From UBA4656 sp002405525 (GTDB taxonomy: Bacteria; Pseudomonadota; Gammaproteobacteria; Xanthomonadales; Ahniellaceae), in the NCBI GenBank assembly GCA_036723735.1, contig DAIMGT010000035.1, positions 1 through 39,119 of the forward strand: a DNA stretch of 39,119 bases, written 5' to 3'. This document shows, piece by piece, positions 23,363 through 32,078 of the stretch (the stretch's first letter is position 1; every line of letters starts with the position of its first letter). The notes under the pieces were generated by a model. That model did no database searches and was not told where the DNA came from. It worked only from the letters and a program-made list of their open reading frames with translations. Both the position numbers and the translations under genes were made by a program.

Positions 23363-25240
23363 ATGAGCGGCTCGAACCAGTTCTCCCTGTTGCGCCAGCG
23401 CCGCTTCCTGCCGTTTTTCCTGACGCAGTCGCTCGGCGCCTTCAACGACAATGTGTTCAAGAACGCGCTGGTGGCGCTGGTCACCTTCGTGATGACCGAC
23501 CTGTCGGAGCAACAGCAGACCCTGTTGACCAACCTCGCCGCCGCGCTCTTCATCGCGCCGTTCTTCCTGTTCTCCGCCACCGCGGGGCAACTGGCGGAGA
23601 AGTACGACAAGGCGCTGCTGGCGCGCGCGATCAAGCTGCTGGAGGTGGCGATCATGGCTTTCGCGGCAGCCGGCTTCCTGACCCACCACGTCGAGTTCCT
23701 GCTCGCCATGGTGTTCATGATGGGCCTGCACTCCACCCTGTTCGGGCCGCTGAAGTACTCGATCATGCCGCAGGTGCTGGCGCCGGACGAGCTGGTCGGC
23801 GGCAACGGGCTGGTCGAGATGGGCACCTTCGTCGCGATCCTCGGCGGCTCGCTGCTCGGCAGCGCCTTGATCCAGGTCGAAGGCGCGGGGCCGTGGCTGG
23901 TTTCGGGTGCCTGCATCGTGCTCGCGCTGGCCGGGCTGGCGACCGCGCTGGCCATGCCGCGCGTCCCGCCGCCGGTGCCGGACCTGCGCCTGCGCTGGAA
24001 CGTGTTCGCCGAGACCGCAGCCAACCTGCGCTACCTGGCAGGCAACCGCACGGTCTTCCTGGCCTGCCTCGGGGTGTCGTGGTTCTGGTTTTTCGGCTCG
24101 GTGTACTTCGTGCAGTTGCCGAACTACGCCAAAACCGTGCTCGGCGGCGACGGCGGCGTCTACCAGTTCCTGCTCGCGGTGTTCTCGATCGGCGTTGCCC
24201 TCGGCTCGCTGCTGTGCGAGCGACTGTCCGGGCACAAGGTCGAGATCGGGCTGGTGCCATTCGGCTCGCTAGGCATGACCGCGTTCGGCATCGACATCTA
24301 CTTCGCCCGGCCTGATCTGGCACTCGCCACCGGCGCCAGCCTGGGCGAGCTGTTCGCGCACGGCTGGATGTGGCGGCTGACCTTCGACCTCGCGATGATG
24401 GCGGTGTTTTGCGGCTTCTTCATCGTGCCACTGTTCGCCCTGATCCAGACCCGCAGCGAGCGGAGCCATCAGTCGCGGGTGATCGCGGCCAACAACATCC
24501 TCAACGCGCTGTTCATGGTCGCAGCGACCGGCATCGCGGTGCTGCTGCTCAACGTCGCCGGGCTGACCATCCCGCAACTGCTGCTGGTGATGGCGGTGTT
24601 CAACGCGGTGGTCGCGATCTACATCTACACCCTGGTTCCGGAGTTCCTCTGGCGCTTCGTGGCCTGGCTGCTGGTCGGGGCGATGTACCGCCTGGAGGTC
24701 CATGGCCGCGACAAGATCCCCGACCACGGCGCCTGCATACTGGTCTGCAACCACGTTTCGTTCATGGACGCGGTGATCCTGATGGGTGCGGTGCGGCGGC
24801 CCACGCGCTTCGTGATGTATTGGAAGATCTTCCAGATTCCGGTGGTGAAGTGGCTGTTCAGGGCTGCGAGAGCGATCCCGATCGCCGGTCGCGGCGAGAA
24901 CGAGGCGCTGATGCTGCGGGCCTTCGACGTGGTCGACCGTGAACTCGGGGCCGGCGAAGTCGTCGGCATCTTCCCGGAGGGCGGCATCACGCGGGACGGC
25001 ACCCTGCAGCCATTCCGGCCGGGCATCGAGCGGATGCTCGCCAAGCGCCCGGTTCCGGTGGTGCCGATGGCATTGCGCGGCATGTGGGGCAGCCTGTTCA
25101 GCCGCAAGGACCGGCTGCGCCTGCCGCGCCGGTTCCGGTCGCGGATCGCGCTGGTGGTGGGTGACCCGATCCCGGCCGGCGAAGTCACCGCTGCCTTGCT
25201 CGAACAGCGCGTGCGCGAGCTGCGCGGGGACTGGGCATGA
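23363..25240 (+). CDS. LplT-like MFS transporter fused to a PlsC-type acyltransferase
   Basis: A 625-residue fusion. Residues 1-410 are a twelve-helix MFS transporter beginning FLTQSLGAFNDNVFKNALVA (first part), the signature of LplT lysophospholipid flippases. Residues about 430-625 are a 1-acylglycerol-phosphate acyltransferase with the catalytic HX4D in CNHVSFMD and the second block FPEGGITRDGTLQPF, where the family usually has FPEGT. Together they would flip lysophospholipids inward and re-acylate them, repairing membrane damage. In larger family members an acyl-ACP synthetase (Aas) domain follows; here the protein stops after PlsC, and no such gene is adjacent. The ATG at 23363 has a weak GCGGAA ribosome site. 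Likely a single-gene unit. Confidence 0.92.
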   Translation: MSGSNQFSLLRQRRFLPFFLTQSLGAFNDNVFKNALVALVTFVMTDLSEQQQTLLTNLAAALFIAPFFLFSATAGQLAEKYDKALLARAIKLLEVAIMAFAAAGFLTHHVEFLLAMVFMMGLHSTLFGPLKYSIMPQVLAPDELVGGNGLVEMGTFVAILGGSLLGSALIQVEGAGPWLVSGACIVLALAGLATALAMPRVPPPVPDLRLRWNVFAETAANLRYLAGNRTVFLACLGVSWFWFFGSVYFVQLPNYAKTVLGGDGGVYQFLLAVFSIGVALGSLLCERLSGHKVEIGLVPFGSLGMTAFGIDIYFARPDLALATGASLGELFAHGWMWRLTFDLAMMAVFCGFFIVPLFALIQTRSERSHQSRVIAANNILNALFMVAATGIAVLLLNVAGLTIPQLLLVMAVFNAVVAIYIYTLVPEFLWRFVAWLLVGAMYRLEVHGRDKIPDHGACILVCNHVSFMDAVILMGAVRRPTRFVMYWKIFQIPVVKWLFRAARAIPIAGRGENEALMLRAFDVVDRELGAGEVVGIFPEGGITRDGTLQPFRPGIERMLAKRPVPVVPMALRGMWGSLFSRKDRLRLPRRFRSRIALVVGDPIPAGEVTAALLEQRVRELRGDWA

Positions 25241-25370
25241 CGCGGGCTCCGGTGTCGCCCGCAGCGCCGTGCCCGCAGTGGTGCGCCGCGTGGCCGCCGT
25301 GACGGGCCGTTCATGCGCCGGATGCGCGCAGCGCGCTTCAATGCCGGAACGTCCCGACCAAGGCCGATCC

Positions 25371-26938
25371 ATGACTCGCCCCGCCTTCCCGTGTCGCCCT
25401 CCCGGCAGGTCCGCCGCCGCGCTGTCGGCGCTGCTGGGGGTCGTGCTGGCCGGCTGCGGGGACGCCAGTGAACGACCGGGTGCGTTCCGCACCGCGCCCG
25501 CCGACCGCGGCGATGTGCAGGTATCGATCTCCGCCACCGGCATCCTGCGCGCGCTGTCCACGGTCGACGTCGGCACCCAGGTTTCGGGGCGCATCGCCGG
25601 CGTCGAAGCGGACTTCAACCAGCGCGTCAGCGCGGGCCAGGTGATCGCGCGCATCGATCCGGCCAACCTCGCCACCCGCCGCGCGCAGGCCGCGGCCGAC
25701 CTGGCCAGCGCGCGCGCCGCGCTGGTCGAGGCCCAGGCCGCGCTGAAGCTGGCCGAGGTGGACCTCAAGCGCAAGCAGGAACTCGCCGCGCGCAAGCTGG
25801 TGTCGTCCAGCGAGCTCGACCTCGCCATCGCCACCCGCGACCAGGCCGCGGCGCGCGTGGGTTCCGCGCGCTCGGCGGTCGAGCAGCGCGCGGCGGGGCT
25901 GGCCAACGCTGAACTCGACCTCGAGCACAGCGTGATCCGCTCGCCGGTCGACGGCGTGGTCCTGCTGCGCAGCGTCGAACCCGGGCAGACCGTGGCGGCG
26001 AGCCTGCAGACGCCGGTGCTGTTCCGCATCGCGGAGGATCTCACGCGGATGCAGATCGACCTTTCGATCGACGAATCCGACGTCGGGCAGATCCGCGAGG
26101 GAATGCCGGTCGCGTTCACCGTCGACGCCTTCCCCGACCGCCGTTTCGCGGGCGAAGTGTTCCAGGTGCGCCTCGCCGCCACCACCCTCAACAACGTGGT
26201 GACCTTCCCGGTGGTGGTCGAGGTCGCCAATCCGGACGGCGTCCTGCTGCCCGGGATGACCGCCAATGCCGAGATCGAGGTGGCGCGGCGCAGCGGCGTG
26301 CTGCGGGTGCCGAACGCCGCGCTGCGCTTCAAGCCGGAGGGCGTGGAGGCGCCGATGATCGGCATCGGTGGCGGGTTCGCGGACGATCTGGCGCGCGCCG
26401 CCGCCGCGCTGGCGCTGCGCTCGGAGCAGCAGGTCCGGCTCGACGAGGTGCTGGCGCAGATGCGCGAGCGGGCGCGCCAGCGTGCCGCCGCGATGGGTTC
26501 CGGCGGCGGGGGGCCCCGGGGGCGGGGGCGAGGGGGGGGGNNNNNNNNNNCCCCGTGGGCCGGCCCCCTTGGCCGCCGCGGCCCCCCCCCGGCCCCCCCG
26601 CTTGGGGCCCCGCGGGCCCCCCCCCCGCCGCCCGCCCCCCGGGGGCGGCGCCGGCCGGCGGGGCGGCTGCAGGCGGCGGCGACTGGCGCGCGCGCATGCA
26701 GCAGATGGTCAAGGGCTCGCTGGCGCCGTTCCGTGAATCGCTGGATGAGGCGCAGCGCGCGGCCTGGGATCGCGAGGTCGAGCAGGTTCTGAATGCGCGC
26801 CGGGTGGTGCTGTGGGTGCTCGAGAACGGCAAGCCGGTGCCGAAGGTGGCCCGCGCCGGCGTGTCGGACGCCACCCACACCGAGGTGCTGGGCGTGGCGC
26901 TGGAGCCGGGCGCGCCGGTGATCGTGGGGGCCGGTTGA
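25371..26938 (+). CDS. MacA-like periplasmic adaptor lipoprotein, interrupted by assembly gap
   Basis: The adaptor of an ABC efflux system, about 520 residues if the gap is short. A lipoprotein signal ends in LAGC (Cys about residue 29). Then come the lipoyl half GRIAGVEADFNQRVSAGQ, a long coiled-coil hairpin (residues 100-185), the second half SVIRSPVDGVVLLRSVEPGQ (first residues), and the barrel domain. From about residue 325 a helical insert (DDLARAAAALALRSEQQ, then RLDEVLAQMRERARQ) runs into the run of Ns at 26541-26550. After the gap the frame differs, with SLDEAQRAAWDREVEQVL and a normal adaptor end. The frame change comes from the gap and bad flanking sequence, not necessarily a mutation. 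An in-frame ATG at 25341 is an alternative start. It ends in TGATG overlap with the ATPase. Confidence 0.85.
26506..26690. other. Assembly gap with unreliable flanks
   Basis: Ten Ns occupy 26541-26550. The sequence on both sides is nearly pure G or C runs unlike any gene here, which suggests sequencing failure in a glycine/proline-coding, GC-rich stretch. The true length and frame are unknown. Confidence 0.95.
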
Positions 26939-27642
26939 TGGACGCGCCGGTGGTGGTCGACATCCGCGGGCTGGGCAAGGTCTATTCGCCCGGCACGCCG
27001 GCCGAGGTGGTCGCGCTGCACGGCGTGGACCTCACCATCCGGCGCGGCGAGTTCGTGGCCATCGTGGGTCCGTCCGGCTCCGGCAAGTCCACCTTGATGA
27101 ACCTGCTCGGCGTGCTGGACGCGCCCAGCAGCGGCGTCTACCGCTGCGACGGCGTGGACGTCGCCGGGCTGGACGCCGCCGGCCGCGCGCGCCTACGCCT
27201 GACCCGGGTCGGCTTCGTGTTCCAGGGCTTCAACCTGCTCAGCCGGATGACCGCGTTGGGCAACGTGATGCTGCCGCTGGCCTACGCCGGGGTGCCGCGC
27301 CGCGAGCGTGCCGAGCGCGCGCGCCGCACGCTGGCCGAGGTGGGCCTGGCCGACCGCACCCATCACCGCCCGAGCGAACTCTCCGGCGGCCAGCAGCAGC
27401 GGGTCGCGATCGCGCGCGCGCTGGTCAACCGGCCGCCGATCCTGCTCGCCGACGAGCCCACCGGCGCGCTGGACACGCGCACCGGACAGGAGATCCTCGC
27501 CCTGTTCCAGCGCCTGCGGATCGCCGGCCACACCGTGATCCTCATCACGCACGACCCCGCGGTGGCGGACGCCGCCGACCGCGTGGTGCGCATCCACGAC
27601 GGCGCCATCGTTGCCGACGAAACGCGCAGGCAGGCCGCATGA
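26938..27642 (+). CDS. ABC transporter ATP-binding protein, MacB/LolD type
   Basis: A 234-residue ATPase that powers the adjacent permease. Motifs are Walker A GPSGSGKST (residues 44-52), Q loop FVFQGFNLL, signature LSGGQQQR, Walker B ILLADEPTGALD and the switch ITHD. The SALAGV-type D loop and overall length put it in the MacB/LolD/FtsE group, which work with FtsX-like permeases as mechanotransmission pumps. The ATG at 26938 overlaps the adaptor stop (TGATG), and the stop overlaps the permease start (ATGA, 27639-27642). So adaptor, ATPase and permease form one tripartite exporter unit. In classical MacB the ATPase and permease are one chain; here they are split. Confidence 0.95.
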   Translation: MDAPVVVDIRGLGKVYSPGTPAEVVALHGVDLTIRRGEFVAIVGPSGSGKSTLMNLLGVLDAPSSGVYRCDGVDVAGLDAAGRARLRLTRVGFVFQGFNLLSRMTALGNVMLPLAYAGVPRRERAERARRTLAEVGLADRTHHRPSELSGGQQQRVAIARALVNRPPILLADEPTGALDTRTGQEILALFQRLRIAGHTVILITHDPAVADAADRVVRIHDGAIVADETRRQAA

Positions 27643-28931
27643 GCGCGCGCGCGGAAGCGGTCGCTGCGGTCGCCGCCGCGCCCTCGCCCGGCAGGGTGGG
27701 CCTGCGCGACATCGTCGCGATGGCGGTGTTCGCCCTGCGCGGCAACGTGCTGCGCAGCGTGCTCACCGCGCTCGGCGTGATCATCGGCATCGCTGCGGTG
27801 ATCGTGATGGTTTCGGTCGCACAGGGCACGCAGGCCGAACTCGACCGCACGATCGCCAACCTCGGGTCGAACCGCATCGAGGTCTGGCCCGGTTCCGGCC
27901 GCGGCGGCGGCGTGCGGCTCGGCACCGGCACCGTCAGCAGCCTCGATGACGGCGACGTGGCGGCGATCCGCTCCGAGATCGGCGGGGTGCAGCATGTTGC
28001 CGGTCAGATCCGCGGCATGACCCAGGCGGTCAATGCCGAGCGCAACTGGAACACGCAGTGGGTGGGGGTGATGCCGGACTACTTCCCCACCAACGGCTGG
28101 GAGGTCGCCACCGGCGCCGGCTTTGCGCCGCGCGACTACGGCGGTGCGGCCAAGGTGGTCCTGATCGGCACCAGCCTGCGTGACCGCCTGTTCCAGGGCG
28201 AAGACCCGATCGGCCGCCCGATCCGCCTCGGCCGCGTGCCCTTCACCGTGGTCGGCGTGCTGAAGTCCAAGGGCCAGAGCGGCTGGGGCGGCGACATGGA
28301 CGACGTGGCGATGGTGCCGCTGGAGACCGCGCGTCGGCGACTGGCCGGGCAGATGAACCTGCCGCCGGGCGCAGTGACGTCGATCTCGGTCGGCACCGCG
28401 CGCGCACAGGACCTGCCGCGTGTCGAGCGCGAGGTCGGCGACCTGCTGCGCCAGCGGCACAAGATCCCGCCTGGCGGCGAGGACGACTTCACGGTGCGCG
28501 ACCTCACCGAGATCGTGTCCGCGCGCAGCCAGACCACGCGTCTGATGTCGCTGCTGCTCGGCGCGGTGGCCACCATCTCGCTGATCGTCGGCGGGATCGG
28601 GATCATGAACATCATGCTGGTTTCGGTCACCGAGCGGATCCGCGAGATCGGCCTGCGGATGGCGGTCGGCGCCGGTCCGCGCGAGATCCAGCTGCAGTTC
28701 CTCGCCGAGGCGATGCTGATCTCGCTCGGCGGTGGGCTGATCGGCATTGCGCTGGGCGTGGTCGGCACCGTGCTGACCAGCCGTCTCGGCGCGTTGCCGG
28801 TGGCGCTCGACTGGCAGGTGGTCGCGCTGGCGACCGGCTTCGCGGTCGCCACCGGCCTGCTGTTCGGCTTCTGGCCCGCGCGCAAAGCGTCGCGGCTGGA
28901 CCCGATCGAGGCGATGCGCCACCAGGGCTGA
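27639..28931 (+). CDS. ABC transporter permease, MacB/FtsX type
   Basis: A 430-residue inner-membrane permease. One membrane helix near residues 45-65 (LTALGVIIGIAAVIVMVSVA) is followed by a large MacB periplasmic core domain (about residues 70-290, including NWNTQWVGVMPDYFP) and the FtsX domain with three helices, starting LLLGAVATISLIVGGIGIMN and containing the family signature SVTERIREIGLRMAVGA. It ends with WPARKASRLDPIEAMRHQG, the standard FtsX tail. Together with the ATPase and the adaptor it should form a tripartite pump that pushes substrates from the periplasm through an outer-membrane channel, encoded elsewhere. The substrate may be a peptide, antibiotic or lipid; it is not readable from sequence. 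Confidence 0.95.
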   Translation: MSARAEAVAAVAAAPSPGRVGLRDIVAMAVFALRGNVLRSVLTALGVIIGIAAVIVMVSVAQGTQAELDRTIANLGSNRIEVWPGSGRGGGVRLGTGTVSSLDDGDVAAIRSEIGGVQHVAGQIRGMTQAVNAERNWNTQWVGVMPDYFPTNGWEVATGAGFAPRDYGGAAKVVLIGTSLRDRLFQGEDPIGRPIRLGRVPFTVVGVLKSKGQSGWGGDMDDVAMVPLETARRRLAGQMNLPPGAVTSISVGTARAQDLPRVEREVGDLLRQRHKIPPGGEDDFTVRDLTEIVSARSQTTRLMSLLLGAVATISLIVGGIGIMNIMLVSVTERIREIGLRMAVGAGPREIQLQFLAEAMLISLGGGLIGIALGVVGTVLTSRLGALPVALDWQVVALATGFAVATGLLFGFWPARKASRLDPIEAMRHQG

Positions 28932-29096
28932 CAGGCCGCGCCGTGGCCGCCGCCCGGGCGGGCCGGCGAAGGACCGCTCGCGAAGCCGGCGTGCCCGCAT
29001 CCGCCTTGGCCGTGGAGCCACCGCGCCCGGCGGCGCCCGCCCTGAAGCGGACGCGCACGGAAACAATGCGGGTGTGGATCCGTGTTCAGCGGCTCC

Positions 29097-29734
29097 CTAG
29101 ATCGTTTCGCCGGCGCAGATCACCACATCGGCCGGTCGCGCCGCGAACAGGCCGACCGCGACCACCCCGGCGACCTGGTTGATCTCGCGCTCCAGGGACA
29201 ACGGATCGACGATGCGCAGCCCGTGCGCGTCGACGATCCAGTTGCCATTGTCGGTGGTCACGGCCTCGCGCCAGACCGGGGTGGCGCCGAGGCGCACCAG
29301 CTGGCGCGAGACATAGGAGCGTGCCATCGGGATCACCTCCACGGGCAGCGGGAAGCGGCCCAGCACGTCGACCCGCTTGCTGCGGTCGATCATGCACACG
29401 AACCTGCGGCTGGCCGCGGCGATGATCTTCTCGCGCGTGAGCGCCGCGCCGCCGCCCTTGGTCAGGCGCTTGTGGGGGTCGCACTCGTCGGCGCCGTCGA
29501 CGTACAGCGGCAGGTCGCCGCAGGCATTGAGGTCGAGCACCCGGATGCCGACCGCCTTCAGGCGCTGCGTGCTTTGTTCGGAGCTCGACACGGCGCCCTC
29601 GATGCGGTCGCGGATCCGGCCCAGCCCTTCGATGAAGAAGGCGACGGTGGATCCGGTGCCGACGCCGACGATGTTGCCGTCCTCGACGTAGCTCATCGCC
29701 TTCTGCGCCGAAGCGCGCTTCTCGTCGTCGAGGT

Positions 29735-29738
<4 letters not shown>
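29097..29738 (-). CDS. rpiA: Ribose-5-phosphate isomerase A
   Basis: RpiA interconverts ribose-5-phosphate and ribulose-5-phosphate in the pentose phosphate pathway. The 213-residue protein has the phosphate loop GTGSTVAFF, SSSEQST, the active-site motif DGADECD and the lysine loop KGGGAALTREKI. Length is normal for RpiA. The ATG at 29738 shares an ATGA overlap with the stop of the EVE gene (29735-29738). It is the last gene of a minus-strand block that begins with the ZapB-like gene. Convergent with the ABC permease gene; the 165 bases between them contain nothing I recognise. Confidence 0.96.
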
Positions 29739-30199
<461 letters not shown>

Positions 30200-30265
30200 G
30201 GGGGTGGGGCGGGGTCGTGCTTGCGAGAGGCCGATTGTATCGGCTGGGTGCGTGGCCTCGCTGCG

Positions 30266-30332
30266 AAAAGGTCCCAAGGTGCAGGGTTCAGGGCCCGGTG
30301 GTTACTCAGCTTTTCCGGGCCTTGGGACCTTT
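30266..30332. repeat. Long inverted repeat, possible terminator of 5-FCL gene
   Basis: AAAGGTCCCAAGG (30267-30279) and CCTTGGGACCTTT (30320-30332) are perfect 13-bp inverted repeats, with an inner pair GGCCCGG (30292-30298) / CCGGGCC (30315-30321). The element lies 20 bases after the 5-FCL stop codon on the minus strand and is followed there by TTTTCG, so it could act as a terminator. Its GGGCCC content ties it to the dispersed repeats at 6722, 9541 and 31905. Confidence 0.6.
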
Positions 30333-30351
30333 GCCCTGGGCCCTTGCTCCA

Positions 30352-30963
30352 TCACAAAGCGACCCCGTCGCCGCCCGCCGTACAGTCGATCAACTCGCGC
30401 TCCGTGCAGACGAAATCCAGCCGCACATCCCACGCCGCGGGGGCGATGGCCTCGATTTCCTGGAAGGCGAAGCCGACGCCGACCAGCAGGGGCTCGCGCG
30501 GGCGGTCGCCGGCGCCCAGGAAAGCGAAGGCGCGGTCGTAGTAGCCGGCCCCGGCGCCGAGGCGATGACCGCGGCGGTCGAAGCCGACCATCGGCACCAG
30601 CACGAGCTCGATCGACTCCGGCGGCAGGCAGTCCGCCAGCGGCACGTCAGGCTCCGGAATGCCAAACCGGTTCGGCGCGAGCGGGTCGCCCACCTGCCAC
30701 GGCGCGAAGCGCAGGGTGTCGCCATCCAGTCGCGGCAGGAACCACTGTGCTCGGCGTCGCTGGCAGGCCGCCGCAGCGCGGTGCAGCGGCATCTCGCCTC
30801 TGACCGCCCAGTAGCCGGCGATTCGCTGGTCGATGTGCCACTCGGCCAGCGCCTCCAGGCGGGTGGCGAGTCCCTCGGTGGCCGCCATGCGCGCCGCAGG
30901 GTCGAGCGCCGCCCGGCGCGCGCGCAGTTCGCGGCGGATGCGTGCGCGTTGGCGATCTTCCAT
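30352..30963 (-). CDS. ygfA: 5-formyltetrahydrofolate cyclo-ligase
   Basis: This enzyme converts 5-formyl-THF to 5,10-methenyl-THF with ATP, recycling the folate store. The 203-residue protein shows the N-terminal RRELRARRAALDP, the substrate segment IAGYWAVRGEM, and the signature VGFDRRGHRLGAGAGYYDR near residue 140, which contains the phosphate-binding GxGxGYYD. The ATG at 30963 fits homologues; open frame upstream runs into the 6S RNA. As in Escherichia coli, the gene lies directly downstream of 6S RNA on the same strand, so it is probably expressed from the ssrS transcript, from which 6S is processed. Confidence 0.95.
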   Translation of the reverse strand: MEDRQRARIRRELRARRAALDPAARMAATEGLATRLEALAEWHIDQRIAGYWAVRGEMPLHRAAAACQRRRAQWFLPRLDGDTLRFAPWQVGDPLAPNRFGIPEPDVPLADCLPPESIELVLVPMVGFDRRGHRLGAGAGYYDRAFAFLGAGDRPREPLLVGVGFAFQEIEAIAPAAWDVRLDFVCTERELIDCTAGGDGVAL

Positions 30964-31015
30964 CGCGGCCGGGTCCGGAAACGGCGCGGCGGCCCCTGGG
31001 CCCGCGCTGGAATGG

Positions 31016-31208
31016 ATGCACCTCCCGCCGCGCCGGTGCGGCACGCGACGACCTTGATCCCGAGGATCAGGTGGGAAGGCTCGCGGGACATCGGGCTTTC
31101 CGCTCGTGGCGGACCTGCACTCCCGTCCCAGCACTACCGTCCCGAGGTCGTACAACTAGGGTCAAGGCAATATGAAGCGTGACGCTGTCGAACGCGGCAG
31201 TGAGGTGC
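31016..31208 (-). ncRNA. ssrS: 6S RNA
   Basis: 6S RNA imitates an open promoter and sequesters the housekeeping RNA polymerase in stationary phase. The position between zapA and the 5-FCL gene on their strand is where ssrS lies in gammaproteobacteria. A strong closing stem is visible: GCACCTC at the 5' end (31202-31208) pairs with GAGGTGC at the 3' end (31018-31024), and GCCGCG (31193-31198) with CGCGGC (31027-31032) across a small internal loop. Inside are a hairpin TCCGC-CACGA-GCGGA and the 3' hairpin around CCTGATCCTCGGGATCAAGG, the counterpart of the one in E. coli. The length, about 190 bases, is typical. Exact ends are approximate. Confidence 0.85.
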
Positions 31209-31214
31209 CGATGG

Positions 31215-31223
31215 AGCATAGCA
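31215..31223 (-). promoter_or_regulatory. Extended -10 promoter of 6S RNA
   Basis: TGCTATGCT on the minus strand is an extended -10 element placed so that transcription would start at about 31208, exactly where the closing stem of 6S RNA begins. No clear -35 is seen. Confidence 0.6.
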
Positions 31224-31287
31224 TCGCAACTCGTGGGGCGCTGGTCGAAAAGAAGCCGCCTGCGCAACGCCGGGCGAGCGTCCGGCC

Positions 31288-31599
31288 TCAGCGTGGCGAA
31301 AGCGCCGCGAGCGCACCGTCCAACCGGCCCCGCAGGGCGGCGATCTGCTGTTCCAGTGCGCCATCCACCTTCGAGGCTGCGCTGCGTTGCTGCAGCAATT
31401 CGTGCGCGAGGTTGAGCGCCGCCAGCACTGCGAGCCGGTCGACCGTGGCGCTGCGCGACGCCGATCGCAACTCGCGCATCCGCCCGTCGAGCAGGGCGGC
31501 GGCGGCGACCAGTCCGGCGCGTTCCTCCGCCGTGCAGGCCACAAGGTACTCGCGGTCGAGGATGCCGACCGCGACCGGTTGCGGGGATCCGTCGCTCAT
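31288..31599 (-). CDS. zapA: Cell division protein ZapA
   Basis: ZapA crosslinks FtsZ filaments at the division ring. The 103-residue protein has the family N-terminal fold (VAVGILDREYLVACTAEERA) and helix (GRMRELRSASRSATVDRLAV, then LAALNLAHELL), followed by a C-terminal coiled coil for tetramer formation. The start ATG (31599) overlaps the stop of the ZapB-like gene by ATGA. It lies just upstream of 6S RNA, the conserved arrangement in gammaproteobacteria. Confidence 0.93.
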   Translation of the reverse strand: MSDGSPQPVAVGILDREYLVACTAEERAGLVAAAALLDGRMRELRSASRSATVDRLAVLAALNLAHELLQQRSAASKVDGALEQQIAALRGRLDGALAALSPR

Positions 31600-31820
31600 C
31601 CGTTCTGCTCCAGCGACTTGAGGCGGTTGATCATCGCCTCGACCCGCGAGCGGGCCTGCTCGTTCTTGGCCAGCAGGTTGGCCCGCTCGGCCATCAGCTG
31701 TTCCTGGCTGGCTCGCAGGCTGCGGTTCTCCTCCGCCAGCCGATGGGCCAGCGCAACCAGCTGTTCGACCTGGCGCGAGATTTCGGCGACTTGCTCGGGG
31801 GAGGGGGCGCGGTCGGACAT
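31596..31820 (-). CDS. TIGR02449-type coiled-coil protein (ZapB-like)
   Basis: A 74-residue protein that is almost entirely coiled coil, with heptads from about residue 8 to 70 (EQVAEISRQVEQLVALAHRL; EENRSLRASQEQLMAERANL). The family TIGR02449 is found next to zapA in xanthomonads and pseudomonads, and its resemblance to ZapB suggests it works with ZapA at the division ring. Its stop overlaps the zapA start by ATGA. It is the first gene of the minus-strand block; upstream is a repeat-containing gap. Confidence 0.85.
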   Translation of the reverse strand: MSDRAPSPEQVAEISRQVEQLVALAHRLAEENRSLRASQEQLMAERANLLAKNEQARSRVEAMINRLKSLEQNG

Positions 31821-31904
31821 GCGCTGAGGCTACGGCGGGGACGGGCGGGGGTCAATTCGGAGCGCGGGCCGGAGGGCAAGGGACCCCGATCGAAGGGCGC
31901 CGCG

Positions 31905-32048
31905 AAAAGGGCCCAGGGCCCAAGGCCTGGTAGAGAGCCGGCGCGTGGAGTGCAGCATGCGAACGATCCCGGACCGACGCCGCGGAAACGTTGCGCCGAA
32001 CGGCCTTGCCTCGCCCCCGCATGCTTTTCACTGGGCAAGGGGCCCTTG
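31905..32048. repeat. GGGCCC-rich repeat and palindrome in intergenic gap
   Basis: The gap between the ZapB-like gene and the large signalling gene (31821-32078) holds no gene. AAAAGGGCCCAGGGCCCAAGG-type sequence at 31905-31925 belongs to the dispersed repeat family, and a 13-base palindrome CAAGGGGCCCTTG lies at 32036-32048. The latter follows the stop of the signalling gene on the minus strand and could act as a terminator. Confidence 0.45.
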
Positions 32049-32078
32049 TCCCTGCACAGCGGGCGTCAGCCGCAGCCA

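Noticed and set aside
25371..26938. Frameshifted pseudogene reading of the MacA-like adaptor
   Set aside because: The frame change coincides with Ns and artefactual G/C runs, so an assembly fault explains it better than mutation.
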